Source of the DNA: Tessaracoccus sp. MC1865
Lineage (GTDB): Bacteria > Actinomycetota > Actinomycetes > Propionibacteriales > Propionibacteriaceae
Assembly: GCF_017815535.1 (NCBI RefSeq)
Contig: NZ_CP072596.1
Span: forward strand, 2,511,614 to 2,575,613
Direction of reading: 5' to 3'
DNA length: 64,000 nucleotides
Part shown: one piece after another, positions 17,034 through 25,452 of the stretch
Position numbering within the stretch: the stretch's first letter is position 1
Layout: every line of letters starts with the position of its first letter
Made by a program: the position numbers and the translations under genes
Notes under the pieces: model-generated
What the model saw: the letters and a program-made list of their open reading frames with translations, nothing else
What the model was told of the DNA's origin: nothing
The model's database searches: none

Positions 17034-17357
17034 TCAGCCCCCGAAGCCCGGCATGCCGGGCATGGTGGGGAGCTCGGGGAGCGTGGCGGCCGTGGCGGCG
17101 TCCACCTCTGCCCTGGCGGAACGGAACGCGGCCACGACGAGGGCCTGCAGCGTCTCGATGTCGTCGGGATCCACCGCGGCGGGCTGGATCTCGACCTCCT
17201 GCATGTCGCCCTTGCCGCTCAGGGTGACACTGACGAGCCCGCCGCCGGCGGTGCCGGTGAACGACTGGTTGCCCAGTTCCTCCTGCGCCGCCTGCAGGTC
17301 TGTCTGCAGCTTCTGCGCCTGCTGCATCAGCGCGTTGATGTCAAAGTCGCCAAACAT
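17034..17357 (-). CDS. YbaB/EbfC-family nucleoid-associated protein
   Basis: 107 residues, N-terminal long helix (QQAQKLQTDLQAAQEELG) followed by the beta-sheet strand pattern GGGLVSVTLSGKGDMQEVEI and a C-terminal helix, then a Pro/Gly/Met tail (PGMPGFGG). YbaB proteins form tweezer-like dimers that bind DNA. Its position between dnaX and recR is conserved across bacteria. Start ATG at 17357; the stop abuts the recR start, so the two are co-translated. Confidence 0.95.
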   Translation of the reverse strand: MFGDFDINALMQQAQKLQTDLQAAQEELGNQSFTGTAGGGLVSVTLSGKGDMQEVEIQPAAVDPDDIETLQALVVAAFRSARAEVDAATAATLPELPTMPGMPGFGG

Positions 17358-17415
17358 TTCTCACTCCTGAGTGGGGGTCGGTTACAAGCATAGAAGCCCT
17401 GCCGGATGGCCGGCA

Positions 17416-19683
17416 TCAGTCGTCGTCGGCATCCCGCACCGAGATGACCTCGGCGCCGAACGCAGTGCTGAGCAGTTCCTCGGCGTTGTGGCCCGCATCG
17501 AGCACCGCGTCGTCCGCTGACACCTGCTCCGACGGCGGGGGCGGCTCCATGCGGTCGCGCTGCTGCTGCTCGGGATGGGGATCAGGCTCGTCCGGGGCGA
17601 CGGGTGCGCCCTGGGGCCGCTGCGCCGGACGTGCGTCATGCTCGCCGCTGGCCAGCACCGACTGGATGCGCAACTCGACGCCGATCACCTCGATGAGGGC
17701 GTCCGCCAGCACATCGGAGCTGCCGCCGGAACCGAAGTTCTCCCGGGGGCCGGGCGCATCGAAGCCGAGCACGAGGGCGCCGTCGGTGATGTCGACCACC
17801 TGGGCGTGGTTGCTGAGCAGCATGAACGTGAACCGACGGCGGCGTTTGACCTCGTCGAGCACGTTGGGCCAGACCCGCCGCAGCTCGGCGGCGGTGAGCT
17901 GGCCCTGGGAAGCGGGGCGCCGCTGCTGCACGGCAGGCTCCGGGGCGGCCTCCGGCTGCGGGGCGGGCCGCTGCTCAGGAGCCGGGCGCTGCGCCGGCGC
18001 GGGGCGCTGTTCACCGGCGGGACGCTGCTCGGGGGCCGGGCGCTGCTCGGCCGCGGCGGGCTGCTCGGCCGCGGGACGTTGGGCTGCAGCGGGACGCTGG
18101 GCGGGCTGCTCGGGCGTGGGCCGCTGCTGTTCTGCGACCGCTGCCGTCTCGGCGGCTGCGGGCGCCGGACGCTGGCGCTCGTGCTCCGCCGCGCGCGGCC
18201 GCTCGGGCTGGCGCGGGCGGGCCGCACCGGTGTCCTGCCAGTCTTCGACGGGGGCGGCCTCGCCGCTGCCCATCATGCCGACGCGGCGCTCGAGCCTGTC
18301 CATCCGGGCGTGCAGGCCGCGCTCGTCGGCGTCCGAACCCGGCAGGAGGACGCGGGCGCACATCAACTCCAGGTGGAGCCGGGGCGCCGTCGTGCCGCGC
18401 ATCTCCGTGAGGCCGGTGGCGATCACCTCTGCGGCGCGCGTCAGCTCGCCCGAGCCCATCCCCGCCACCTGCGTGGCGAGGCGCTGCGCCTGATCTGCCG
18501 CAACTTCGAGCAGGCCGTTGGTGGCGGCTTCCGGCACGGCGGCCAGGATCACCAGGTCACGGAGCCGGCGCAGCAGGTCTTCGGCGAAGCGCCGGGGGTC
18601 CTGGCCCACCTCGATGACCTTGTCGATGGTGTGGAAGACACCTGCGGAATCGCCGGCGGCGAAGGCGTCCATGATGTCGTCGAGCAGCGCATCCGGCGTG
18701 TAGCCCAGGAGCGCGGCGGCCTGCGAGTAGCTGACGCCCTCCTCGTTGGCCCCGCCGAGCAGCTGGTCCAGCACCGACAGCGAATCGCGCACCGAGCCGG
18801 CCCCGGCGCGCACCACGAGCGGGAGCGCGGTGCGGTCCACCGCCACGCCCTCGGCGTCACAGATGCTGGCCAGGTAGTCACTCAGCACCTTCGGCGGCAC
18901 CAGCCGGAACGGGTAGTGGTGCGTGCGGGAGCGGATGGTGCCGATGACCTTCTCCGGCTCCGTCGTGGCGAAGATGAACTTGGCGTGCGGCGGCGGCTCC
19001 TCCACGAGCTTGAGCAGCGCGTTGAAGCCCGCCGTCGTGACCATGTGGGCCTCGTCGACGATGTAGATCTTGTAGCGGCTGGCCACAGGCGCGAAGTAGG
19101 CGCGCTCGCGCAGGTCACGTGCGTCGTCGACGCCACCGTGCGAGGCCGCATCGATCTCGATCACGTCGATGGACCCGGGGCCGCCGCGGGCGAGGTCCAC
19201 GCAGGACCGGCAGATCCCGCACGGGGTGTCCGTAGGGCCTTCCACACAGTTGAGGCAGCGCGCCAAGATGCGCGCCGAGGTGGTCTTGCCGCACCCGCGC
19301 GGGCCGGAGAACAGGTAGGCGTGGTTGACACGGTTGTTCTTCAGGGCGCGTTGCAGGGGGACGGTGACGTGCTCCTGGCCGATCACGTCAGCGAACGAAT
19401 CCGGACGGTAGCGGCGGTAGAGCGCCAGCGGTGCCGCGGGGGCCTCGATGCGCGGGCTGTGGTCGAGCTTCGACGGCGGCACGTGCGTCACGGCCGGCAG
19501 CTCAGGCTCCTCGTCCGGCTCCACCTCCGCGAAGAGGCTGGGGCCCGTCTGCTCAGGGATGGCACCGGGCGCCGGCTCATCGTCGAACAGGCTGGGCCCG
19601 TCCATGGGCTCGAAGCCGGGACCCTCATCAGCGATGGGGGCGTACTCGTCTTCTTCGATGTACTCGTCGTCCACGATTCCCAC
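17416..19683 (-). CDS. dnaX: DNA polymerase III subunit gamma/tau
   Basis: 755 residues from the GTG at 19683, chosen because GGAGG at 19694-19698 is 10 bases upstream; an ATG at 19704 would place that sequence inside the gene. Canonical DnaX homology begins only at ALYRRYRP, about residue 87, so there is an acidic N-terminal extension carrying GPSLF twice. Walker A GPRGCGKTT (127-135), a four-Cys zinc module (CLNC, CGIC, C), VDEAHM, and sensor motifs follow. About residues 480-610 are an Ala/Pro/Gln/Arg linker with repeated EQRPA units before the tau C-terminal domain. It is the clamp-loader ATPase subunit. Confidence 0.95.
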   Translation of the reverse strand: MGIVDDEYIEEDEYAPIADEGPGFEPMDGPSLFDDEPAPGAIPEQTGPSLFAEVEPDEEPELPAVTHVPPSKLDHSPRIEAPAAPLALYRRYRPDSFADVIGQEHVTVPLQRALKNNRVNHAYLFSGPRGCGKTTSARILARCLNCVEGPTDTPCGICRSCVDLARGGPGSIDVIEIDAASHGGVDDARDLRERAYFAPVASRYKIYIVDEAHMVTTAGFNALLKLVEEPPPHAKFIFATTEPEKVIGTIRSRTHHYPFRLVPPKVLSDYLASICDAEGVAVDRTALPLVVRAGAGSVRDSLSVLDQLLGGANEEGVSYSQAAALLGYTPDALLDDIMDAFAAGDSAGVFHTIDKVIEVGQDPRRFAEDLLRRLRDLVILAAVPEAATNGLLEVAADQAQRLATQVAGMGSGELTRAAEVIATGLTEMRGTTAPRLHLELMCARVLLPGSDADERGLHARMDRLERRVGMMGSGEAAPVEDWQDTGAARPRQPERPRAAEHERQRPAPAAAETAAVAEQQRPTPEQPAQRPAAAQRPAAEQPAAAEQRPAPEQRPAGEQRPAPAQRPAPEQRPAPQPEAAPEPAVQQRRPASQGQLTAAELRRVWPNVLDEVKRRRRFTFMLLSNHAQVVDITDGALVLGFDAPGPRENFGSGGSSDVLADALIEVIGVELRIQSVLASGEHDARPAQRPQGAPVAPDEPDPHPEQQQRDRMEPPPPSEQVSADDAVLDAGHNAEELLSTAFGAEVISVRDADDD
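17935..18190 (-). repeat. EQRPA-type low-complexity repeat inside dnaX
   Basis: The tau linker is built from imperfect copies of a five-residue unit (EQRPA, AQRPA, EQPAA) in a row. At the DNA level this is a GC-rich run of similar 15- to 30-base blocks on the minus strand. Such linkers in DnaX are flexible and length-variable, so slippage between strains is expected. No function beyond spacing is implied. Confidence 0.7.
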
Positions 19684-19720
19684 CCTATTGCAGCCTCCGG
19701 ACATTCACCGGGCAAAGAAA

Positions 19721-19813
19721 AAGGGCCCCTCGCGCACCCGGAAGAGCTCACTTACCCTTGCTGCCTTCCGACCCTGGGGGAGTTGGGCGAGTTACCGCCG
19801 CGCGAGGAACCTT
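19721..19813 (-). ncRNA. ffs: Signal recognition particle RNA (4.5S type)
   Basis: On the minus strand the conserved SRP Alu-less hairpin is plain: the apical core GGTCGGAAGGCAGCAAGG with the GGAA tetraloop region, flanked by symmetrical helices that end in CCTCGCGC / GCGCGAGG. The size (about 90 nt) fits the small bacterial 4.5S RNA that pairs with Ffh to target membrane proteins. The 3' end runs into a terminator-like GGGGCCC followed by T-rich sequence (plus-strand AAAGAAAAA at 19714-19722). It lies just upstream of dnaX on the same strand. Confidence 0.9.
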
Positions 19814-19861
19814 GGATCACTCTACCCCATCCTGATCGGCGCTTCACTTCGGCGGATTTCG

Positions 19862-19985
19862 CCCCGGATCTGGATTCGGTCCGGTCCGGCACCCCGGATC
19901 TAGATTTGGGGCCTTCCCCGCGCGGCGGCCCGACGCCCCGGATCTGGATTCGGTCCCGTCCGGCACCCCGAATCTGGATTTGGGG
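19862..19985. repeat. Four copies of an 18-base CCCCGGATCTGGATTCGG-like motif
   Basis: The motif begins at 19862, 19892, 19936 and 19966: two pairs, 30 bases apart within each pair and 74 bases between pairs, so a unit of about 58 bp is duplicated with about 90 percent identity. Copies differ at one to three bases (for example CTAGATTTGGG and AATCTGGATTTGGG). They fill the space between the SRP RNA gene and the asparaginase gene, whose start is 30 bases further on. They could be regulator sites or a local duplication. Confidence 0.75.
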
Positions 19986-20015
19986 TCTTTCCGGCGGCGG
20001 TGGCAGGGTGGCGGA

Positions 20016-20990
20016 ATGGTCAGCAGTCTCGATCCCGCGCTCGCCGAGGTGTGGCGCGGCCCGTACCTCGAAGCGATCCACCACGGCGCGGTGGCCGTCA
20101 CCGGCCCCGACGGCGTGCGCCTCGCGCTGGGGGACGCCTCCACCCCGTTCCTCGCCCGCTCAGCCGTCAAACCCATCCAGGCGGTGGCCATGCTGCGCCA
20201 CGGGCTCGACGTCGAGGGCACCGAGCTCGCGCTCGCCGGAGCCTCCCACGACGGCGAGCCGATCCATGTCGACGGCGCCCACCGCGTCCTCGAGGGCGCC
20301 GGCCTCTCCCCCGCGCACCTGCAGACCACGCTCGCCTTCCCCTCCCGCGTCCCCCTCGACGCCTGGCTGGCGCAGGGCCGGGGCGCGGAGGCGATCGCGC
20401 ACAACTGCTCTGGGAAACACTCGGCGATGCTGCGCACCTGCGTGCGCGCCGGCTGGCCCACCGACACGTACCTGAGCCCGGACCACCCCCTGCAGGTGGC
20501 CATCCGCGAGGAGTTGGCCGCCCAGACCGGTGAGCCCGTGGGCGACCCCGTCGTCGACGGTTGCGGCGCCCCCGCCTTCCCCACCAGCCTCACCGGGCTC
20601 GCGCGCGCCTTCGGAAAGATCGCCGGCGCGACGGACGGCCCCGAGCGGCGGCTGGCAGACGCGTTCCGCGCCCACCCCGAGTTCGCGTCGGGCACCCGGC
20701 GCGACGAGGTCGTCTACCACCGCGAGGTCCCCGGCCTCATCTGCAAGGCCGGTGCCGAGGGAACCCTGGCGCTCGGCCTGCCCGACGGCACGGGAATCGC
20801 CATCAAGATCACCGACGGTCGCCACCGCGGCACCGTGCCCGTGGCGGTGGCGGTCCTGAAGGCGCTCGGCCACACGTCGGCGGCCCTCGAAGCGCTCGAT
20901 CCCGAGCCGGTGCTGGGCCACGGCACGAAGGTGGGCCACCTCGCGTCGTCGCAGCAACTGCTGACAGCGCTGGCGGAACTCGACGCCTGA
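20016..20990 (+). CDS. L-asparaginase (thermolabile/R. etli-type, PF06089 family)
   Basis: 324 residues. Family blocks are visible: SAVKPIQAVAML (the catalytic Ser/Lys pair region), SHDGEPIHVDG, NCSGKHSAMLRTC, VDGCGAPAF and the C-terminal HRGTVPVAVAVLKALG. This asparaginase class is unrelated to E. coli AnsA/AnsB and hydrolyses asparagine to aspartate and ammonia. The start at 20016 (ATGGTCAGC) is preferred over an in-frame ATG at 19980, which lies inside the upstream repeat block. It stands alone on the plus strand before the antiporter gene. Confidence 0.85.
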   Translation: MVSSLDPALAEVWRGPYLEAIHHGAVAVTGPDGVRLALGDASTPFLARSAVKPIQAVAMLRHGLDVEGTELALAGASHDGEPIHVDGAHRVLEGAGLSPAHLQTTLAFPSRVPLDAWLAQGRGAEAIAHNCSGKHSAMLRTCVRAGWPTDTYLSPDHPLQVAIREELAAQTGEPVGDPVVDGCGAPAFPTSLTGLARAFGKIAGATDGPERRLADAFRAHPEFASGTRRDEVVYHREVPGLICKAGAEGTLALGLPDGTGIAIKITDGRHRGTVPVAVAVLKALGHTSAALEALDPEPVLGHGTKVGHLASSQQLLTALAELDA

Positions 20991-21065
20991 CCCGGTGCGG
21001 CGCCGGAGGCACCTGGCACTTAGGATGCTCCCCGGCCCCTGTCACCTAGCCCCCGAAGGCTGCCC

Positions 21066-22415
21066 ATGAACGCCGTCGTGCTGTCCGTCCTCGTGATGCT
21101 GATCCTGTCGGTACTGCGCGTCCATGTGGTCTTGGCGCTGTTCCTCGGCGCCCTCGTCGGCGGCCTGACCGCCGGGTTGGGCCTCGAAGCGACGATGGTG
21201 GCCTTCCAGGACGGCCTCGCCGGGGGCGCGAAGATCGCGCTGAGCTACGCACTGCTGGGCGCCTTCGCCATGGCCGTGGCGCACTCCGGCCTGCCGCAGC
21301 TGCTCGCGAACTGGTTCATCGCCAAGCTCGACAGCGCCGACATGTCCACCTCACAGAAGGTGGTGGCCTGGGCCAAGTGGGGCATGCTCGGCGGCGTGCT
21401 TGCGATGGCGATCATGAGCCAGAACCTGATCCCCGTGCACATCGCGTTCATCCCGCTGCTGATCCCGCCGCTCCTGGTGGTCATGAACCGGCTGCGGCTC
21501 GACCGCCGCGCCCTGGCGTGTGTCCTGACGTTCGGCCTGGTCACCACCTACATGTTCCTGCCCATCGGCTTCGGCAAGATCTTCCTGTACGACATCCTCT
21601 ACGGCAACATCATCAAGTCCGGCCTCGACGTGAGCGACGTGCCGGTCATGCAGGCCATGTGGATCCCGGCGTTGGGCATGGTCATCGGCCTGGCCCTGGC
21701 CGTCGGGGTCACCTACCGCAGGCCCCGCGGCTACGACACGACCGCCGTCGTGGACGTGGAGGCGCCGAAGGTGATCGACAGGAAGAAGGTCTTCATCGCG
21801 CTGGTGGCGATCGTCGCCTGCTTCGCCATCCAGACCTGGCTGACCATCATCGACTCCGCCGCGGACTCACTACTCGTGGGCGCACTGGTGGGCCTCTGCA
21901 TCTTCGTGGTCACCGGCGCCGTGAAGTTCACCGACGCCGAGCACGTCTTCACCGGCGGCATGAAGATGATGGCACTCATCGGCTTCATCATGATCTCGGC
22001 GCAGGGATTCGCGGCCGTCATGCAGGCCACGGGCGAGATCGGCCCGCTCGTCGAGGGCACTTCGGAGCTCTTCGGCGACAACCGCGGCATGGCCGCGTTC
22101 GCCATGCTGCTCGTCGGCCTGCTCGTGACCATGGGCATCGGCAGCTCGTTCTCGACGCTGCCGATCATCACCGCCATCTACGTGCCGCTCTGCCTCGCGT
22201 TGGGCTTCTCCCCGCTGGCGACCGTCTCGATCATCGGCACCGCGGGTGCCCTCGGCGACGCCGGCTCCCCAGCGTCGGACTCGACGCTTGGCCCCACGGC
22301 CGGCCTCAACGCCGACGGCCAGCACGACCACATCCGCGACACCGTCATCCCCACCTTCCTGCACTTCAACCTCCCCCTCCTGGCCGCCGGCTGGGTCGCG
22401 GCGATGGTGCTCTGA
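21066..22415 (+). CDS. NhaC/YuiF-type sodium:proton antiporter-family permease
   Basis: 449 residues, about eleven hydrophobic segments. The C-terminal signature GDAGSPASDSTLGPTAGLNA followed by DGQHDHI and TVIPTFLHFNLP is characteristic of the YuiF branch of the NhaC-like family, in which some members have been linked to amino-acid (histidine) uptake rather than Na+/H+ exchange. It is a cytoplasmic-membrane transporter; the ion or substrate cannot be decided here. Start ATG at 21066; the ribosome site is weak (CCCCGAAGG). Confidence 0.8.
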   Translation: MNAVVLSVLVMLILSVLRVHVVLALFLGALVGGLTAGLGLEATMVAFQDGLAGGAKIALSYALLGAFAMAVAHSGLPQLLANWFIAKLDSADMSTSQKVVAWAKWGMLGGVLAMAIMSQNLIPVHIAFIPLLIPPLLVVMNRLRLDRRALACVLTFGLVTTYMFLPIGFGKIFLYDILYGNIIKSGLDVSDVPVMQAMWIPALGMVIGLALAVGVTYRRPRGYDTTAVVDVEAPKVIDRKKVFIALVAIVACFAIQTWLTIIDSAADSLLVGALVGLCIFVVTGAVKFTDAEHVFTGGMKMMALIGFIMISAQGFAAVMQATGEIGPLVEGTSELFGDNRGMAAFAMLLVGLLVTMGIGSSFSTLPIITAIYVPLCLALGFSPLATVSIIGTAGALGDAGSPASDSTLGPTAGLNADGQHDHIRDTVIPTFLHFNLPLLAAGWVAAMVL

Positions 22416-22564
22416 CGCTCCCGACGGAAAAACTCCCGTCCCTCTGCAACCTTCCGGCCCGCCACTGCGTATCAGTCGATGAAAGCCCTGGCTGCCCGGG
22501 GTTAGGAAATGACCGCGGCGCCGTTTACGATTGGCAACGATGTTTGCCTGGGAGGAAGCTCGAA

Positions 22565-23626
22565 ATGCGTAAGAAGCTGTTGGGGGTCGCAGTCGCTGCC
22601 TTGGCGATGACACTGGTCGCGCCGTTCGCGACTGCCGAAGAAATCAACCCCACCCCGCCGGGGGAACTGCCACCGCTGGCGGCCTCCCCCACACCCACCC
22701 CGACGCCCACGCCCGCGGTACAGCCGAAGCTGACACCCGAGCAGGCCGTCTACGTCACCCCGGGCTACCACCTGGTGGCCGGGCGCTACTGGTACACCTC
22801 GTGCGAGATGTACTCCTCGACGACCGTGCGGTGCCGCACCAGCATCTACGCTTCCACGGTCTTCCAGAAGGACGGCCAGTGGTTCACGCAGAACGCGTGG
22901 GTGTTCAACAACCTGACCTACCTGCCGTCCCCGCGCTCCGTGTGGGCCAACAACCCGTTGGGTAGCACCGGCGAGTGGACCGCCACGGACGGCCGCAAGT
23001 GGCGCTCCGAGTGCGACACCGCAGCCACCGGCCGCGGCGCCTGCCGCAGCTACGCCGTCGCCACCACCGCGTCGGTGGCCACCGGCCAGGTGACGCAGAA
23101 GACAGACTGGGTGTTCAACGGCATCGTCAAGTTCGACAGCCAGTACAGCCCGTGGGTGAAGAGCATCCCGGCCACCAACCCCCGCCCGGCAGGTGTGCCG
23201 TACCCCACCGCCCCGGTGCCCGTCGTCACGCACCCGCTCGTGCAGTCCGGATTCCGGCTGGATCAGCGCTGCATGACCGGCCGTGCGTTCTGCGTCTCGA
23301 AGGGCCAGGACAAGATGGCCTGGGTGATCAACGGCAAGGTGCAGACCATCGTCGACGTGCGCTTCGGCAGGACCGCCACGCCCACCCGCAACGGCGCCTT
23401 CAAGATCGGCTGGAAGTCGCGTGACCACTTCTCCAGCATCTACAAGGTGGACATGCCGTTCGCGCTCTTCTTCGACGGCGGCATCGCCATCCACTACTCC
23501 GCCAACTTCGCCCGCGTGGGCTACAGCGGCGGCTCCGGTGGGTGCGTCAACGTGCGTGACTACGCTCAGATGGAGCGCTTCTTCGACATCGCCCGCGTGG
23601 GCGACAAGGTGATCGTCTACAACTGA
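22565..23626 (+). CDS. Secreted L,D-transpeptidase (YkuD domain)
   Basis: 353 residues from the ATG at 22565 with GGAGG at 22550-22554. A Sec signal peptide (RKKLLGVAVAALAMTLVAPF, cleavage near ATA-EE) is followed by a Pro/Thr spacer with a PTPTPTPTP run, an unassigned domain with paired Cys residues (about 75-190), and a C-terminal YkuD domain with the catalytic pattern HYSANF then SGGSGGCVNV (His and Cys). Such enzymes make 3-3 peptidoglycan cross-links or attach proteins to the wall, outside the membrane. The middle domain is not one I recognise. Confidence 0.85.
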   Translation: MRKKLLGVAVAALAMTLVAPFATAEEINPTPPGELPPLAASPTPTPTPTPAVQPKLTPEQAVYVTPGYHLVAGRYWYTSCEMYSSTTVRCRTSIYASTVFQKDGQWFTQNAWVFNNLTYLPSPRSVWANNPLGSTGEWTATDGRKWRSECDTAATGRGACRSYAVATTASVATGQVTQKTDWVFNGIVKFDSQYSPWVKSIPATNPRPAGVPYPTAPVPVVTHPLVQSGFRLDQRCMTGRAFCVSKGQDKMAWVINGKVQTIVDVRFGRTATPTRNGAFKIGWKSRDHFSSIYKVDMPFALFFDGGIAIHYSANFARVGYSGGSGGCVNVRDYAQMERFFDIARVGDKVIVYN

Positions 23627-23647
23627 TCCACCCTTCCCCAGGCACTT

Positions 23648-23684
23648 CGACGGCGCGCCCCCAGGGCGCGCCGTCGCTGCTTTT
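23648..23684 (+). terminator. Rho-independent terminator after the L,D-transpeptidase gene
   Basis: A 12-bp perfect stem CGACGGCGCGCC / GGCGCGCCGTCG with a CCCAG loop is followed by CTGCTTTT, 22 bases after the stop codon. Confidence 0.85.
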
Positions 23685-23730
23685 CGGCCGGATTTGAGGC
23701 AGGGCGCGCAACTCCGGTAAGTTTCTCCCT

Positions 23731-23815
23731 GGAGGATTCGCCTAGAGGCCTATGGCGCTCGCTTGGAAAGCGGGTTGGGTTAACGCCCTCACGAGTTCGA
23801 ATCTCGTATCCTCCG
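23731..23815 (+). tRNA. tRNA-Ser (anticodon GGA)
   Basis: An 85-nt cloverleaf with acceptor stem GGAGGAT / ATCCTCC, anticodon loop CTTGGAAAG (anticodon GGA), a long class-II variable arm (GGTTGGGTTAACGCCCTC region) and the T-loop GTTCGAATC. Discriminator base G. The 3' CCA is not encoded (the next bases are CCG). Confidence 0.95.
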
Positions 23816-23823
23816 CCGTCACA

Positions 23824-23855
23824 CCCCCGTCCGGGCTTCCCGGGCGGGGGTCTTG
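23824..23855 (+). terminator. Terminator downstream of tRNA-Ser
   Basis: Stem CCCCCGTCCGGG / CCCGGGCGGGGG (one G-T pair) with a CTT loop, followed by TCTTG; it begins eight bases after the tRNA. Confidence 0.75.
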
Positions 23856-23911
23856 AGTTCCCGCCCACGAGCAGATCACCGAGTGACCTCGAAGTTTGGC
23901 AAGCTGGGCCC

Positions 23912-24595
23912 ATGGACGGCCTCCTGGATGACGACTTCGACCCGCTCGCGCCGGTCCACGTCGCCGACCCTTCAGACGAGGTGGCGGAGGAGGACGCCGC
24001 CAACTCCATCGCAGACCCCCAGCGGATCGTGCGGCTGTGGTTCGAGGACGGCCGCCTGACCAGGGTTTCGGTCTCCCCCATCTGGCACCGCAAACTGGGC
24101 GAACACCGCACCCTCGGCAGCGCGTTCGCGGCGGTGCTGGCCGCCGCGCGGATCCGCATCGCGGAGCCGGAGGAGCTGCCGGAGCCGGATCTCGACGGCG
24201 TGGACTTCTCCGGCCTCTGGCGCTTCGGCCCGGATCCTTTCACCACGTTCCAGTTGGCGTTGGAGAACGTCAACCGGCGTTGGCAGGCGGCGGCCCAGCG
24301 GCACCTCGAGCACCCGCCCGCTGCGTCGGAACCGGTGAGCGTGGTCCAGGAGGGCGCCCTGGGGGTGCGGCTTGACGAACAGGGCCACCTGGTGACCGTC
24401 GAGTTCGACGAGGACTGGCTGGACGAGGCGGACGTCCGCGAGATCAACGACGGTGTGCTGAGGCTCGCGCAGCAGGCCTACGCCCGCTACGCTCCCCCCG
24501 CCGATACCGCCGGCGAACTGGCCGCCATCACGCGCGAGCACGAGATTCTGATGGCCGGCCTGCGCCGGATGCTGACGGGAAGGGACCCAGCATGA
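23912..24595 (+). CDS. YbaB-like protein of a putative WXG-protein operon
   Basis: 227 residues, acidic. Two related segments (about 35-80, QRIVRLWFEDGRLTRVSV, and about 145-225, ALGVRLDEQGHLVTVEFDED) each look like a YbaB/EbfC beta-sheet followed by a helix, so this may be a tandem YbaB-like protein; proteins of this kind accompany WXG100 genes in actinobacteria. No catalytic motif is present. It is the first of four genes joined by ATGA, ATGA and GTGA overlaps, just after the tRNA and its terminator. Function unknown. Confidence 0.6.
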   Translation: MDGLLDDDFDPLAPVHVADPSDEVAEEDAANSIADPQRIVRLWFEDGRLTRVSVSPIWHRKLGEHRTLGSAFAAVLAAARIRIAEPEELPEPDLDGVDFSGLWRFGPDPFTTFQLALENVNRRWQAAAQRHLEHPPAASEPVSVVQEGALGVRLDEQGHLVTVEFDEDWLDEADVREINDGVLRLAQQAYARYAPPADTAGELAAITREHEILMAGLRRMLTGRDPA

Positions 24596-25452
24596 GCAGC
24601 GACGAAGAACTCTGGGATCAGCTCGCGTTCCGCGTGACCCGCTCCCAGGTGGGCGGCGTTCGTGCTGAGGACGACGACCTCCTCGCCGCCGCAGACCTCC
24701 TCGAGGCCAGCATCAACCCCCACCGCGGGGCCCAGGCCGGCATGGCCGGCGGCGGCTCCCCCGGGATGATGCCTCCCATGATGATGGGCGGCGCCGGCGG
24801 CACGGCCGGTGGTGCCACCGCCCCCGCAGGCGGCCTCGGCGCCGGCGGGCGGCTGGCGGACCCGGCTGCCGGCCCGCTGTCGGTCCCCGCCTCAGCACCG
24901 GCGGCAGCGGGCGTCCCCGGCGACGCCACGGCCCTGCCCCGTCAGAGCGGCGGAGCGGGCGGCGGCACCGGCGCCAGCGGCATCAGCGGCGGCGCAGAGC
25001 CTGCTCCCCTCGCAAGCGGCGGCGGCCCCGGTGTCGAACCCGCGGCGGCCGCGGAGGTTGCGCCCCCCGTCGAGCAGGCCAGCGAGGTGGCGGGGTTGGC
25101 GATGGTGGCCGGCGAGACCGCAGCTCTCGGGCGGGCGGTGGCGCCGGCGTCGGAGCCGCTCGACGGGTTCGAGGCAGACCCCACGGAGTTGCACGGCCTG
25201 GGAGAGCGGTGGTCAGGGCTCGCCGAGCAGGTCGCCGGATTGTCGCGGCACCCTGAGGCCGGGATGGGGCTGTTCGAGGACGCCCAGCAGGCGCAGCACT
25301 CCCTCAGCCAACAGCTGGATTCATGGCGCACCGGCGCCGTGGACGAGTTCGAGGCGATGGCGGAGCGGCTGCACGTGACGGCGGCCCAGTACGGCCGCGT
25401 CGACGACGAGGGAGTCGCCGAACTGCGCCGCACTGGAGGGCTGGACGCATGA
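24592..25452 (+). CDS. Gly/Ala/Pro-rich protein with EspC-like C-terminal helix domain
   Basis: 286 residues. A short charged N-terminal helix (1-45), a low-complexity Gly/Ala/Pro/Met region (about 46-190, including GGGSPGMMPPMMMGGAGG), and a helical C-terminal domain (about 195-286, PTELHGLGERWSGLAEQVAG) that resembles ESX secretion-associated (EspC/DUF2580-type) proteins. I infer a type VII secretion substrate or chaperone-like role only from this layout and the WXG-like neighbour; no ESX ATPase is in the window. ATGA overlaps on both sides. Confidence 0.6.
   Translation: MSSDEELWDQLAFRVTRSQVGGVRAEDDDLLAAADLLEASINPHRGAQAGMAGGGSPGMMPPMMMGGAGGTAGGATAPAGGLGAGGRLADPAAGPLSVPASAPAAAGVPGDATALPRQSGGAGGGTGASGISGGAEPAPLASGGGPGVEPAAAAEVAPPVEQASEVAGLAMVAGETAALGRAVAPASEPLDGFEADPTELHGLGERWSGLAEQVAGLSRHPEAGMGLFEDAQQAQHSLSQQLDSWRTGAVDEFEAMAERLHVTAAQYGRVDDEGVAELRRTGGLDA

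Noticed and set aside
19862-19985. CRISPR-like array
   Set aside because: Only four copies, spacings alternate 30 and 44 bases, the interspersed sequence is itself repeated, and there are no cas genes in the window.
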